Shown here: piece after piece, positions 16,071 through 24,564 of the stretch
How positions within the stretch are numbered: the first letter of the stretch is position 1
How the letters are laid out: every line of letters starts with the position of its first letter
Assembly: GCF_036014115.1 (NCBI RefSeq)
Contig: NZ_CP107913.1
Span: 186,001 to 250,000, forward strand
Length of the DNA stretch: 64,000 nt
Reading direction: 5' to 3'
Source: Streptomyces sp. NBC_00448
GTDB lineage: Bacteria > Actinomycetota > Actinomycetes > Streptomycetales > Streptomycetaceae
The notes under the pieces: generated by a model
What the model was told of the DNA's origin: nothing
Database searches by the model: none
What the model saw: only the letters and a program-made list of their open reading frames with translations
Position numbers and translations under genes: made by a program

Positions 16071-17462
16071 TCAGTGGCCGAAGGCCGATCCGAAGCCCGG
16101 GCCGTCGGGCGGGACGGCCGTATCGAGGTCGCCGGAGCTGATCGTGACCGGATGCCGCAGGTCGAGGCCGCTCGCGCTGCCGCGCAGCACCGTCAGCCGC
16201 TGGGGGCGGAGGTAGGACGCCCCGGTGACGAGGTCGGCCCGACCGTCGCCGTCGGTGTCGAGCATCGCCATGGCCGTCACACCCTTGCGGGGCACGCGCT
16301 GGGCACCGGACGTGGTCAGCCCCCGCGGACCACCGAGCAGCACCAGCAGCTCGGCCGAGTCCTTGCCGGCCTGGGCGACGAACGCGAGATCCGCGTAGCC
16401 GTCCCCGTTCACGTCCCCCGCCACCGGCAGGCTGCCGAACCCGTCCGCGACAGGCGCCCCGGGCAGCCCGGGAGTCCTGGCCGTCAAGGTGACCGGCTTG
16501 CGCGCGGTGCCGTGCTTGCTGCCGTACCACACGGTCAGCCGGCTGCCGCCGGTCGGCGGGACCGGCTCCTCGTCGTTCGAGCGCAACTCGTCCGGCAGGC
16601 CGACCGCGATGTCGTCGCAGCCGTCGTGGTCGAAGTCGCCGACGGTGACGGGCTCGCCGTAGGAACTGCCGTACACGTCCCTGCCCTGGGCGTCCTTCAG
16701 CCGCGGGCCCCGGCTGATCCCCTTGCGCGTGCCGTACCAGACGACCGTGGCGCGCGGGGTGTGGGCCACGTCGGTGTACTCGGCGGCCCAGGAGGTGATC
16801 AGGTCGTCGCGGCCGTCCCCGTTGACGTCGCCGACCGCGACCACGTTCTCGCTCTGGAAGCCGTTCTCGTCCATCGGCATCTTCACGGTCGCGGTGCGGG
16901 CCGGCTTGCCGGAACGGCTGAACGGCCCGTAGAAGATGGTCTCGGTCGAGGACCCGTCGTCGTAGCCGCCGCCCACGGTGGCGATCAGGTCGGCGTGGCC
17001 GTCGCCGTCGAAGTCGCCGGTGAAGGGCCGGGTGCCGTGCAGCCGCGCGGGCTTGCCGCCTGCCGCGGAGCCGCTCCACACCACGAACAGCGTGCTGTAG
17101 CCGGCTTGGACGACGAGGTCGGCCTTGCCGTCGCCGTCCAGGTCGGCCGAGGTCGCGTTCGCCCCGAAGTAGGCGCCCTGGCCCGCGGGGCCCGCGCCGA
17201 CGCCGTTCTGCGTCAGCATCCGCGCGTGCTTCGGGTCCGGTCCGCGAGCGCTGCCCGGCAGTACCGCGGCGTACCCGCCATACCGCAGACCGTCGACCGT
17301 GGCCTCGCTGTTGGTGACGACGAGGCCGTCCTTGCCGGTCCCGTCGAAGTCGTACGGAGCCGCGCCCTTGCTGTCTCCGGACGAGTCGCCCGAGCAGCCC
17401 GCCAGGCCCAGGATCGCCCAGCACACCGTGGCCGCGACACCCGCGGCAATCCGCCTTCGCAT
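16071..17462 (-). CDS. FG-GAP/VCBS repeat lipoprotein (integrin-like propeller)
   Basis: The 463-residue product starts at MRRRIAAGVAATVCWA and has the lipobox LAGC with Cys23. At least six FG-GAP repeats follow, with calcium-binding loops such as DFDGTGKDG, DLDGDGKADL, DFDGDGHADL, DVNGDGRDDL, DVNGDGYADL and DTDGDGRADL. It is expected to be anchored outside the membrane as a calcium-stabilised beta-propeller. Its ligand is unknown. The reading frame can be extended upstream to 17606, but that part overlaps the ArsR operator and lacks coding character, so the ATG at 17462 is preferred. Confidence 0.87.
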   Translation of the reverse strand: MRRRIAAGVAATVCWAILGLAGCSGDSSGDSKGAAPYDFDGTGKDGLVVTNSEATVDGLRYGGYAAVLPGSARGPDPKHARMLTQNGVGAGPAGQGAYFGANATSADLDGDGKADLVVQAGYSTLFVVWSGSAAGGKPARLHGTRPFTGDFDGDGHADLIATVGGGYDDGSSTETIFYGPFSRSGKPARTATVKMPMDENGFQSENVVAVGDVNGDGRDDLITSWAAEYTDVAHTPRATVVWYGTRKGISRGPRLKDAQGRDVYGSSYGEPVTVGDFDHDGCDDIAVGLPDELRSNDEEPVPPTGGSRLTVWYGSKHGTARKPVTLTARTPGLPGAPVADGFGSLPVAGDVNGDGYADLAFVAQAGKDSAELLVLLGGPRGLTTSGAQRVPRKGVTAMAMLDTDGDGRADLVTGASYLRPQRLTVLRGSASGLDLRHPVTISSGDLDTAVPPDGPGFGSAFGH

Positions 17463-17595
17463 GGGAACGCAGACTCGGGACGGCCGGGAAAGGTTGCCCT
17501 GCGCCACCGATCCATCCGGGCTGACCGGGCCACCCGCGCACCCACGGACCCGCACCCGCGAGCGCGGGACGAGCCGGAGTGCGGTGGTCTTCGAC

Positions 17596-17625
17596 TTGAT
17601 AGGCAAGTGAACGCTTGCCTATCCT
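17596..17625 (+). promoter_or_regulatory. ArsR-type operator within a leaderless promoter
   Basis: A perfect 10-bp inverted repeat, GATAGGCAAG (17598-17607) and CTTGCCTATC (17614-17623), is separated by TGAACG. It lies between and over TTGATA (17596-17601) and TATCCT (17620-17625). The predicted transcription start coincides with the first GTG codons at 17629 and 17632, so the mRNA is probably leaderless. Binding of the ArsR product would close the promoter. Confidence 0.8.
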
Positions 17626-17628
17626 GAG

Positions 17629-17934
17629 GTGGTGGCAGACGACCTCTTCAAAGCCCTGGCGGACGCCACCCGTCGCACCATCCTGGACGAGTTGGCGGAG
17701 AAGTCCGGGCAGACGCTGTTCGAGATCTGCGCGCGCCTGACCATGAAGCACCGGCTCGGCATCTCGCGTCAGGGGGTCTCCCAGCACCTCGCCGTACTGG
17801 AGGCCGCCGGGCTCGTCGTGACCAGGCGGGAGGGCCGTTACAAGTTCCACGACCTCGACACGGCCCCGCTGCGGCAGATCGCAGAGCGATGGCCCGTGCC
17901 CGACACCTCCGCACCGGAAGAGAGCACCCCGTGA
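17629..17934 (+). CDS. ArsR-family winged-helix repressor
   Basis: This 101-residue regulator has the classical ArsR layout: DDLFKALADATRRTILDEL at the N-terminus, recognition helix RQGVSQHLAVLEAAGLV, and wing TRREGRYKFHDLD. The metal-type ELCVCD box is absent, so it is more likely a metabolite or protein sensor of the kind that accompanies VOC/SRPBCC genes. Two GTG codons in a row (17629 and 17632) can serve as start. The 20-bp inverted repeat in its promoter suggests autoregulation. Its stop overlaps the GTG of the VOC gene by 4 bp. Confidence 0.88.
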   Translation: MVADDLFKALADATRRTILDELAEKSGQTLFEICARLTMKHRLGISRQGVSQHLAVLEAAGLVVTRREGRYKFHDLDTAPLRQIAERWPVPDTSAPEESTP

Positions 17935-18323
17935 AGATCCATCTGACCAGTGTCTTCGTCGACGACCAGGCCGAGGCGGAGCGCTTCTACACCGAGATCC
18001 TCGGCTTCGTGAAGAAGCAGGACGTGCCGCTCGGCGAGCAGGACCGCTGATTGACCGTCGTCTCGCCGAACGATCCCGACGGCACCGAACTCCTTCTGGA
18101 GCCCGCCGGCCACCCGGCCGTCAAGCCCTACCGCGACGCGCTGGTCAAGGACGGTATCCCGCTCGCCCAGTTCGCCGTCGACGACGTGCGGGCGCAGTAC
18201 GAGCGGCTGCTCGGCCTCGGTGTCCGCTTCACCCAGGAGCCCCTGACGATGGGCCCCGTCACCACCGCCGTCTTCGACGACACCTGCGGCAACCTCATCC
18301 AGATCGCGACAGCGCCCCAGTAG
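17931..18323 (+). pseudogene. VOC (glyoxalase-like) gene interrupted by an in-frame TGA
   Basis: From the GTG at 17931 the frame reads MKIHLTSVFVDDQAEAERFYTE (a VOC-family start) until a TGA at 18048-18050. The same frame resumes at once with LTVVSPNDPDGTELLLEPAG and continues to a normal end (131 codons in total). The family usually has a tryptophan there (RWLTVVSP), so a single TGG-to-TGA change explains it. The downstream part alone (90 codons from a TTG) lacks the first beta-alpha unit. It is either a young pseudogene, a sequencing error, or read-through. Confidence 0.8.
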
Positions 18324-18490
18324 GCGGCCGGCCAGGCCGCGGACCCACGGACCCGCGGGCACCCGGCGTCACACACCACCGGAGCGAGACCGAAGGGGCC
18401 GAAGTCGCCGACCGCGCCGCCGACGGCGCGGCCTCGCCGCCCCATACGGCAAGACCGCGACCATCGTCCCGACCGGACGGAACTCTCTGT

Positions 18491-19309
18491 CTAGCTCGCG
18501 CCCTCCGCCGCGCGTCCCACGAGGTACTCCGACAGCCCCGCGCCGGTGAGCGGGTAGTAGTCGGAGAGCCGTCCGCCCTCGTCGAGGCGCTGCCGGGCGA
18601 AGATCTCCCGGTCCTGGTGGGCCAGCGAGTCCTCGCCCAGCGGAACCGCGTTGGCCTGCGGCACCGCGACCGCCCCGTCCTCGTCGGCGACGATCAGGTC
18701 TCCCGGGGTCACCAGGACACCGCCGACGCCCACCGGCACGTTGAAGGCGGACGGGAACAGCTCCGTCTGCGACGCGTAGTGCGGCGTCACCCCGGTGCAC
18801 CAGACGGGTACGCCCAGCGCCCGAATCCGGGCCGCGTCGCGGACCCGTCCGTCCACCACGATGCCCGCGCCGCCGCGCAGCTTGAAGTAGCGCACCAGCA
18901 TGTCGCCGAGGCAGCCGGTGAAGTGGCTGCCGTGCGCCGACACCACCAGCACGTCACCGGGCTGGATGGACTCCAGCACGCCCCACAGCGCGGTCTTGCG
19001 CTCGGCGTCCTCCTGTTCGGCGCCGGAGAAGACGTCCTCCCGCTGCGGGAGGAACTCCAAGGTCACGGCGCCGCCGATGACCGTGACGTCCGGTTCCCTG
19101 TGCAGCGGCACCGGCCCGTCGATGAAGGTCCGCGTGATGCCGGTCTGGTGCAGCTTCGCGCAGGCCGTCGCGGCGCTCACCCCCTTGAGTGCCGTGAGCA
19201 TGCGCTCGGTCGGCCGGACGTAGGACGCGGTGTGGACCGGCGCCAGCATCGAATCGTACGTCTGCATGTCCCCCACTTTCGGCGCTCCCTGATCCCCTGT
19301 CGGGTTCAT
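18491..19309 (-). CDS. RraA-like protein (possible keto-acid aldolase)
   Basis: This 272-residue protein belongs to the RraA/MenG-like fold. The signature is GDMLVRYFKLRGGAGIVVDG followed by RVRDAARI, with the Arg-Asp pair that binds metal and keto acid in HMG/CHA aldolases. Despite the family name, members outside enterobacteria are often class II pyruvate aldolases or decarboxylases (family knowledge). It sits at the left edge of the L-fucose locus and shares a GntR-type operator with the divergent fucosidase gene. It could cleave 2-keto-3-deoxy-L-fuconate to pyruvate and lactaldehyde; that is inference. Start chosen at 19309 because AAAGG lies eight bases upstream; an inner ATG at 19267 is the alternative. 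Confidence 0.78.
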   Translation of the reverse strand: MNPTGDQGAPKVGDMQTYDSMLAPVHTASYVRPTERMLTALKGVSAATACAKLHQTGITRTFIDGPVPLHREPDVTVIGGAVTLEFLPQREDVFSGAEQEDAERKTALWGVLESIQPGDVLVVSAHGSHFTGCLGDMLVRYFKLRGGAGIVVDGRVRDAARIRALGVPVWCTGVTPHYASQTELFPSAFNVPVGVGGVLVTPGDLIVADEDGAVAVPQANAVPLGEDSLAHQDREIFARQRLDEGGRLSDYYPLTGAGLSEYLVGRAAEGAS

Positions 19310-19356
19310 CCGCCACGCCTTTCTGCGCACAGCTCTGCACGCAACCATCAGTGACA

Positions 19357-19380
19357 TTATCGCCTATCGATGGTAGATAA
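19357..19380. promoter_or_regulatory. GntR-type operator, site A
   Basis: The site contains the core ATCGCCTATCGAT inside a 24-bp imperfect palindrome beginning TTATCG and ending GATAA. It lies between the divergent rraA-like (start 19309) and fucosidase (start 19423) genes and can serve both. It is one of five copies in the locus. Confidence 0.8.
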
Positions 19381-19422
19381 CAGCCGACCGACAAGAACTG
19401 TCAACCACGACAGGAGACTTCA

Positions 19423-20682
19423 GTGCCCACCCCAACCCCGCCCTCCCTCGCATGGTTCAGGGCCGCGCGCTTCGGACTTTTCGTCCACTTCGGGCTCTAC
19501 AGCCTCGCGGCGCGCCACGAGTGGGTGCGCAGCCGGGAGGCCATGTCCCAGGAGGCGTACGACCGTTACCTGGAGCACTTCGACCCGGACCTGTTCGACG
19601 CGAAGAAGCTGGCGCGGGCCGCGCGCGAGGCCGGGATGCGGTACGCGGTGCTGACCGCCAAGCACCACGACGGGTTCTGCCTGTTCGACTCCTCGCTCAC
19701 CGACTACACCTCGGCACGCGCGACCGGCCGGGACCTGGTGGCCGAGTTCGCCGACGCGATGCGGGCGGAGGGGCTGCGGGTCGGGCTGTACTACTCGCTG
19801 CTCGACTGGCACCACCCCGACTTCCCGGTGGACCGCCACCATCCGCTGCGCGGCACGCCGGCGGAACAGGAGCCCCGGGACCTGGCCGAATACCGCAGGT
19901 ATCTGCACGACCAGGTACGGGAGTTGCTCACCGGCTACGGGCAGATCGACCTTCTGTTCTTCGACTTCAGCTACCCGGGGATGGGACCCGCCGAGTGGGG
20001 CGCCGAGGAACTGCTCGGCACCGTGCGCGAGTTGCAGCCCGGCATCGTCGTCAACGACCGGCTCGGCATCCCGGGCGACTACGTGACGCCCGAGCAGTAC
20101 CAGCCGGACGAGCCGCTGGAGCGGGACGGCGTGCCGGTCATGTGGGAGGCGTGCCACACGCTCAACGGGTCGTGGGGCTACGACCGGGACAACCACGACT
20201 ACAAGGACCCCGGCCTGCTGGTCCGGATGCTGGTGCAGTCGGTGGCCTGCGGCGGCAACATGCTGCTCAACGTCGGCCCGACCGGCCGCGGCGCGCTGGA
20301 CCCGCGGGCCCGGGACACGCTGCGGCAGCTCGGCGAGTGGAGCGAGGTGCACGCCCGGTCCGTGCACGGCGCCGGCCCGAGCGCATACCAGCCGCCCAGC
20401 CAGGGCCTGTACACGCAGGCGGGAAACCGGCTCTACCTGCACCTGCCCACCTGGCCGCTCAAGCACGTCCACCTGCCCGGACTCGCGGGCCGGGTGCGCT
20501 ACGCGCAGTTCCTGCACGACGGGTCGGAGGTCCGGTTCAGCCGGCTCGACGGCGCCCAGCACGAGCACAACAACCTGGCTCCTCCCGGCCGCAGCGCGGA
20601 CACGCTCACCCTCACGGTGCCGATCGCCCGGCCCGACGTGCTGCTCCCCGTGATCGAGCTGGTGCTGGACGGGGAGGGCTGA
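19423..20682 (+). CDS. Alpha-L-fucosidase, glycoside hydrolase family 29
   Basis: This 419-residue enzyme removes L-fucose from glycans by a retaining mechanism. GH29 features: WFRAARFGLFVHFGLYSL at the start, YAVLTAKHHDGFCLFDS with the His81-His82 pair that binds fucose, and the nucleophile Asp181 in LLFFDFSYPG. A C-terminal beta-sandwich ends in LELVLDGEG-like residues. There is no signal peptide, so it works on imported oligosaccharides. Starts at a GTG with AGGAGA five bases upstream. The next gene follows five bases after its stop. Confidence 0.92.
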   Translation: MPTPTPPSLAWFRAARFGLFVHFGLYSLAARHEWVRSREAMSQEAYDRYLEHFDPDLFDAKKLARAAREAGMRYAVLTAKHHDGFCLFDSSLTDYTSARATGRDLVAEFADAMRAEGLRVGLYYSLLDWHHPDFPVDRHHPLRGTPAEQEPRDLAEYRRYLHDQVRELLTGYGQIDLLFFDFSYPGMGPAEWGAEELLGTVRELQPGIVVNDRLGIPGDYVTPEQYQPDEPLERDGVPVMWEACHTLNGSWGYDRDNHDYKDPGLLVRMLVQSVACGGNMLLNVGPTGRGALDPRARDTLRQLGEWSEVHARSVHGAGPSAYQPPSQGLYTQAGNRLYLHLPTWPLKHVHLPGLAGRVRYAQFLHDGSEVRFSRLDGAQHEHNNLAPPGRSADTLTLTVPIARPDVLLPVIELVLDGEG

Positions 20683-20687
20683 TCGCC

Positions 20688-22682
20688 GTGACCGGACCCC
20701 TGTACGAGCGTCTGGCCCCGGCCCTGGACCCGCCCGGCGGCGCCGCACCCGCGCATCCGCTGTCGGCCGGCCCCGCCGCGCGCTGTGGTGTTCCCGACGT
20801 GACCGACCGGTCCGTGTGGGACGCCGTCCCCGAGCCGATACGTGCCGAGGTCCTGTCCCTGGCCGGCGCCGAACTGGCCCGCCCGGCACCGTCGTTGACC
20901 GCCTCGGCCTGGGCCAGGGCGCTGCGCGACGGCGATCGGGACGCCTACGAGGGGCGGGCCAGGGCGCTGCGGGAGCGGGTGACGCTGTTGGTGCTGGCCG
21001 CCGTGCTCACCGGCGAGGTGGCGGACGCGGACGCGCCCGGGGGGTGCCCGCACCTGGATGCCGCTGTGGACGGGCTGGTCGCCTTCGCCGAGGCGAGCAC
21101 CTGGTGCTGGGCGCCGCACGACCGCCATACGTCCTCCCGCGGGGAGGTGGTGCCCGACCCGGAGCAGCCGTTCCTCGATCTGGGCGCGGCGGAGGCCGCG
21201 GCGCTGTTCGCGTGGGCGGACCGCGTGCTCGGGCCGCACCTCGACCGGAGGGCGCCCGGCGTGCGTCGCCGGCTGCGCCGCGAGGTGGACCACCGGGTGC
21301 TCACACCGTTCGAACAGGTCCGGGACTGGCACTGGATCGGCGCCGACGGCAGCGCCAACAACTGGAACCCCTGGGTCCACAGTGCCGTCGTGGCCTCGGC
21401 GTTGCTGCTGTGCGACGACGACACCCGGCGTGCCCGCCTGGTCCGCCTGGCCGTCCGGGACCTGGACCACTACCTGGTCGCGCTGCCCGACGACGGCGGG
21501 ATCGACGAGGGCATCGCGTACTGGTTCGCGGGGGCGTGCCGCGTGCTGGAGACGCTGGACCTGCTCGCCGACACCGGCGGCGCGCAGCTCGACGCGCGGG
21601 ACCTGCCGCTGCTGCCGCAGGTGCTGCGCTACCCGCAGCGGATGCACTTCGGCGCGGACTTCTACGTCAACGTCGGTGACGCGCCTGCACGGTTGGGGGG
21701 CGGGCGGCCCTGGCAGGTAGTGTTCCGGTGGGGCGAACGGCTGGGCCAGGCGGAGACGGCCGCCCACGCGGTGGCCGCGGCCCGGCAGGCGGGTGGCGTG
21801 GCGGACGTCGGCGGCCTCGGGCGCTCACTGGCCGCGCTGGCGGACGCGCGGTGGTGCCGTGCCGTCACCACCGAGGACACGGTCACCGCCGGGGCCGCCC
21901 TCTCCCCCGAGGCCGCCGAGCGTGCCGAGGACGGTGCGCCGTGGCTGGCGCACGCCTCCTGGCTGCCGCGCCTGCAACTCCTGGTGGCCCGTGAGACGGC
22001 GGGCACGTCGTCCGGGCTGGCGATGGCGGTGAAGGCGGGGCACAACGGCGAGCATCACAACCACCTGGACGTCGGCTCGTACTGGGTGGCGGTGGACGGC
22101 CGGCCGCTGGTGGTGGACGTGGGGCGGCCGGTCTACACCGCGCAGACCTTCGGGCCTCGGCGCTACGAGGCCTGGCCGTTCCAGAGCGCGTGGCACAACG
22201 TCCCCGAGCCGGGCGGCGGGCAGGCACCGGGCACCGAACACGGCGCTCGCGAGGTGACCGTACGACTCGACGACGCGGTCACCGCGCTGCGCGCCGAGTT
22301 GAGCGGCGCCTATCCGCCGGGCCTGGTGGCCCGCTGGGAGCGGGAGGTGCGACTGGTCCGCGCCGCCGGCGGCGAGCCGGCCGAGGTGGTCGTGGAGGAC
22401 CGCTGGGAAGGACCGAGCAGAGAGCTGACCGTCCGTCATGTTCTTTCCGGTGAGGTCGAGTTGGGCGAGGGGTGGGCGCTGGTGTCGGCGCGCTCGGGTC
22501 CCGCTCTGCGTATGGAGTGGGACCAGCGCATCGCCGTCGCCGCGATCGAGCCGCGGGAGCTGGACGACGCGCAGGTGCGGCTGAGCTGGGGCGACCGGCT
22601 CACCCGGCTGACCCTGACGGTCCCGGCGCCCGCCGACTCCGGCCGGATCTCCGTGCGTTGGCGCCGGTCCGACGGAAGGTAA
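20688..22682 (+). CDS. Heparinase II/III-family polysaccharide lyase
   Basis: The 664-residue protein starts at a GTG preceded by GGGGAGGG. The N-terminal half (to about residue 380) is an alpha/alpha toroid with DWHWIGADGSANNWNPW and YPQRMHFGADFY. The C-terminal beta-sandwich holds AVKAGHNGEHHNHLDVGSYW, the His-rich motif of heparinase II/III lyases that carries metal-binding and catalytic histidines. This family cleaves uronic-acid-containing chains by beta-elimination (family knowledge). No signal peptide, so an intracellular oligosaccharide lyase. It forms an operon with the fucosidase, which suggests a substrate with both L-fucose and a uronate. Confidence 0.83.
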   Translation: MTGPLYERLAPALDPPGGAAPAHPLSAGPAARCGVPDVTDRSVWDAVPEPIRAEVLSLAGAELARPAPSLTASAWARALRDGDRDAYEGRARALRERVTLLVLAAVLTGEVADADAPGGCPHLDAAVDGLVAFAEASTWCWAPHDRHTSSRGEVVPDPEQPFLDLGAAEAAALFAWADRVLGPHLDRRAPGVRRRLRREVDHRVLTPFEQVRDWHWIGADGSANNWNPWVHSAVVASALLLCDDDTRRARLVRLAVRDLDHYLVALPDDGGIDEGIAYWFAGACRVLETLDLLADTGGAQLDARDLPLLPQVLRYPQRMHFGADFYVNVGDAPARLGGGRPWQVVFRWGERLGQAETAAHAVAAARQAGGVADVGGLGRSLAALADARWCRAVTTEDTVTAGAALSPEAAERAEDGAPWLAHASWLPRLQLLVARETAGTSSGLAMAVKAGHNGEHHNHLDVGSYWVAVDGRPLVVDVGRPVYTAQTFGPRRYEAWPFQSAWHNVPEPGGGQAPGTEHGAREVTVRLDDAVTALRAELSGAYPPGLVARWEREVRLVRAAGGEPAEVVVEDRWEGPSRELTVRHVLSGEVELGEGWALVSARSGPALRMEWDQRIAVAAIEPRELDDAQVRLSWGDRLTRLTLTVPAPADSGRISVRWRRSDGR

Positions 22683-22700
22683 GGGCTTGCTGCACGGCTC

Positions 22701-22749
22701 TTGAACATGCGGGGCGGCCCACATAGCATCAGTAATCGATAGACGATAA
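22701..22749 (+). promoter_or_regulatory. Promoter with GntR-type operator, site B
   Basis: TTGAAC (22701-22706), 17 bp, then TAGCAT (22724-22729). The operator follows at 22733-22749 in inverted orientation; its complement reads TTATCGTCTATCGATTA. The -35 to operator offset (32 bp) matches that at site E (31 bp). It drives the leader and importer genes to the right. Confidence 0.78.
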
Positions 22750-22753
22750 TCCT

Positions 22754-23000
22754 TGGAGGTGAAGGTCCATGCGACTCCACCAGAGGCCGTGGGCCGTCAC
22801 TTCGTGGCCGCGCGGTGCGGCCCTGACACCCGCACCGCGCACCGGGCCGGTCCCCGCGCGCGGCCGGCCCGGACGAGAGGCCGGCACGGGACGCGTGCCG
22901 GCGTCCGGGCCGCACCCGCCCGCGCGGCGGCCGGCGTCCCGCGTCCCGCGGGACGGCACCGCGCCGGGCGGGCGGGTCCCCTCCCCACCGGTGAGGGGAC
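22754..23000 (+). other. Structured mRNA leader with strong ribosome site and two hairpins
   Basis: The gap from 22683 to 23316 is 634 bp. Just after the operator is GGAGGTGA (22754-22761), seven bases before an ATG at 22769, a strong start for an arginine/proline-rich frame that ends at 23191 and has no recognised family. Inside it lies a long stem: 22865-22874 plus 22880-22888 pair with 22894-22902 plus 22903-22912 (19 bp, 5-nt loop, 5-nt bulge). A second stem pairs GTCCCCTC (22976-22983) with GAGGGGAC (22993-23000). This looks like a regulatory leader in front of the binding-protein gene; mechanism unknown. Confidence 0.5.
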
Positions 23001-23316
23001 GGCCGGAAGGCCCGCACCACACGCGAGCCGTGCCGCTCCCCCGCGGAGCCGGCTCGCCCAGGACCGGCCGGCGGGCCACGCCCGCCCGGCCGCAGCAATT
23101 CCCACCGCCCGCACCGCAGCCGGTCGGTGGCCCCACGGGAATCGCCGCATGGCGGTTCCCGCAGCAAGCGACCCTTTCGTCGACGCAATAAGGAACCCTG
23201 CGGTCGGGACCGTCGGAACCGATTTCCCGGTCTCCTGCGGGCAGTTGACCCCGCCGAAATCATGTGCTTCGATCTCGGCCGTCTGTGTTCATGACTACGC
23301 AACGGAGCGTGTCTCT

Positions 23317-24564
23317 ATGAGAAAGATCTGGCGCCGCACCTGCGCTCTCGCCGCGGCCCCTTTGGTAATGGCATCGGCCGCGGCCTGTGGTGGTAACGAT
23401 TCCGGGAGTTCCGCCGGGGGCACGACCCTCCGCGTCATCGTCAACATCACTCCCAACCTCACCGAGCAGTACTGGAACACCCTTTTCGACACGTACGAGA
23501 AGGCGCACCCCGGCACGAAGGTCAAGCTGGAGCTGACCGGCACGATATCGGCGAACGCCAAGCTCACCCAGGACCTCGCCGCGGGCGACCCGCCGGACAT
23601 CGCGCAGCAGATCACGCCGACCGCGGACGACACGGACCTGTACACCGACCTCACCGACCAGCCCTGGACGGCGAAGACCCCGCTGGCCGACCAGTACGCG
23701 ATCGACGGAAAGCGGTATGTGGTCGGTGTGGGCGAGCAGATCCAGTCGCTCGTCTTCTACGACAAGGCCGCTTTCACCAAGGCCGGCGTGGACGCGTCGA
23801 GTATCAAGACGATGGCTCAGTTCACCGCCGCGATGGGGAAGTTGAAGACCGCGGGATACACCCCGTTGCAGACCGCCGGGCAGTGGGTGACGGGTGCCCA
23901 GTTCTCGATGATGGCCGACGCCGGCGTGATGACCGCGGACCCGGACTGGGTCGCCAAGCGCAATGACGGCAAGGTCAAATTCGCCGACAGCGGTTACACG
24001 TCCTATTTCCAGGACTACAAGAACTGGATCGACTCCGGTTACCTGAACAAGAGCGCGCTCGGCCTGACCTACGCGGACGGCCAGACGGCTTTCCTCAACG
24101 GCAAGTCGGCGATGTACATCATGGGTTCGTACTTCGTGCCCGCCGCGGACCAGGCCAAGAAGAGCGACGGGATCGGCGTGTTCTCCATGCCGACCGACGG
24201 CGCCTACCCCTCGGGCCAGTTCGGCAACATCTCCGACCCGTACGTCGTGGTCAACCACTCCAAGCACAAGGCAGCGGCGATCGACTTCGTCAAGTGGCTG
24301 GTCACCGACCCCGCGGCGGTCAAGAGCCAGCTCGCCGCCGACGGCAACCTGCGGCAGGGCTTCGACTACCCGATGTCCAGCCTCGGCAAGTCCGTTCAGC
24401 AGATCCTGGACAAGGCGCCCTCGGTGATCGTCAAGTCGGGGAAGAACCAGCCGATCGCCGGCTACAGCGACCAGCTCAACACGACGATCCAGTCGCTGTT
24501 CTCGGGTAAGTCCGCGAAGAGCGCGGCGTCCGGATTGGACAAGTGGTGGAACTCGCAGAGCTGA
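23317..24564 (+). CDS. Sugar ABC transporter solute-binding lipoprotein of the fucose locus
   Basis: This 415-residue lipoprotein starts at the ATG at 23317 with GGAG ten bases upstream. The signal peptide ends in SAAAC with Cys24, followed by GGNDSGSS. The body is a family-1 extracellular binding protein: TLRVIVNITPNLTEQYWNTLFDTYEK at the N-terminus, IAQQITPTADDTDLYTDLT in the ligand cleft, and AAIDFVKWLVTDPAAVKSQL near the end. It is the first gene of the importer, whose two permeases follow; no ATPase gene is present. Predicted to bind fucosylated oligosaccharide (from context only). Confidence 0.9.
   Translation: MRKIWRRTCALAAAPLVMASAAACGGNDSGSSAGGTTLRVIVNITPNLTEQYWNTLFDTYEKAHPGTKVKLELTGTISANAKLTQDLAAGDPPDIAQQITPTADDTDLYTDLTDQPWTAKTPLADQYAIDGKRYVVGVGEQIQSLVFYDKAAFTKAGVDASSIKTMAQFTAAMGKLKTAGYTPLQTAGQWVTGAQFSMMADAGVMTADPDWVAKRNDGKVKFADSGYTSYFQDYKNWIDSGYLNKSALGLTYADGQTAFLNGKSAMYIMGSYFVPAADQAKKSDGIGVFSMPTDGAYPSGQFGNISDPYVVVNHSKHKAAAIDFVKWLVTDPAAVKSQLAADGNLRQGFDYPMSSLGKSVQQILDKAPSVIVKSGKNQPIAGYSDQLNTTIQSLFSGKSAKSAASGLDKWWNSQS

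Noticed and set aside
15711..17627. 638-codon plus-strand frame over the FG-GAP gene
   Set aside because: Mirror of the calcium-loop repeats of the real minus-strand gene; no start signal.
19452..20687. Upstream extension of the heparinase-like frame
   Set aside because: It runs through the fucosidase gene in another frame and has no family similarity; the GTG at 20688 has a proper ribosome site.
22769..23191. 140-codon Arg/Pro-rich frame as a real protein gene
   Set aside because: It has an excellent ribosome site, but the residues after the first dozen look like translated hairpins; treated as leader instead.
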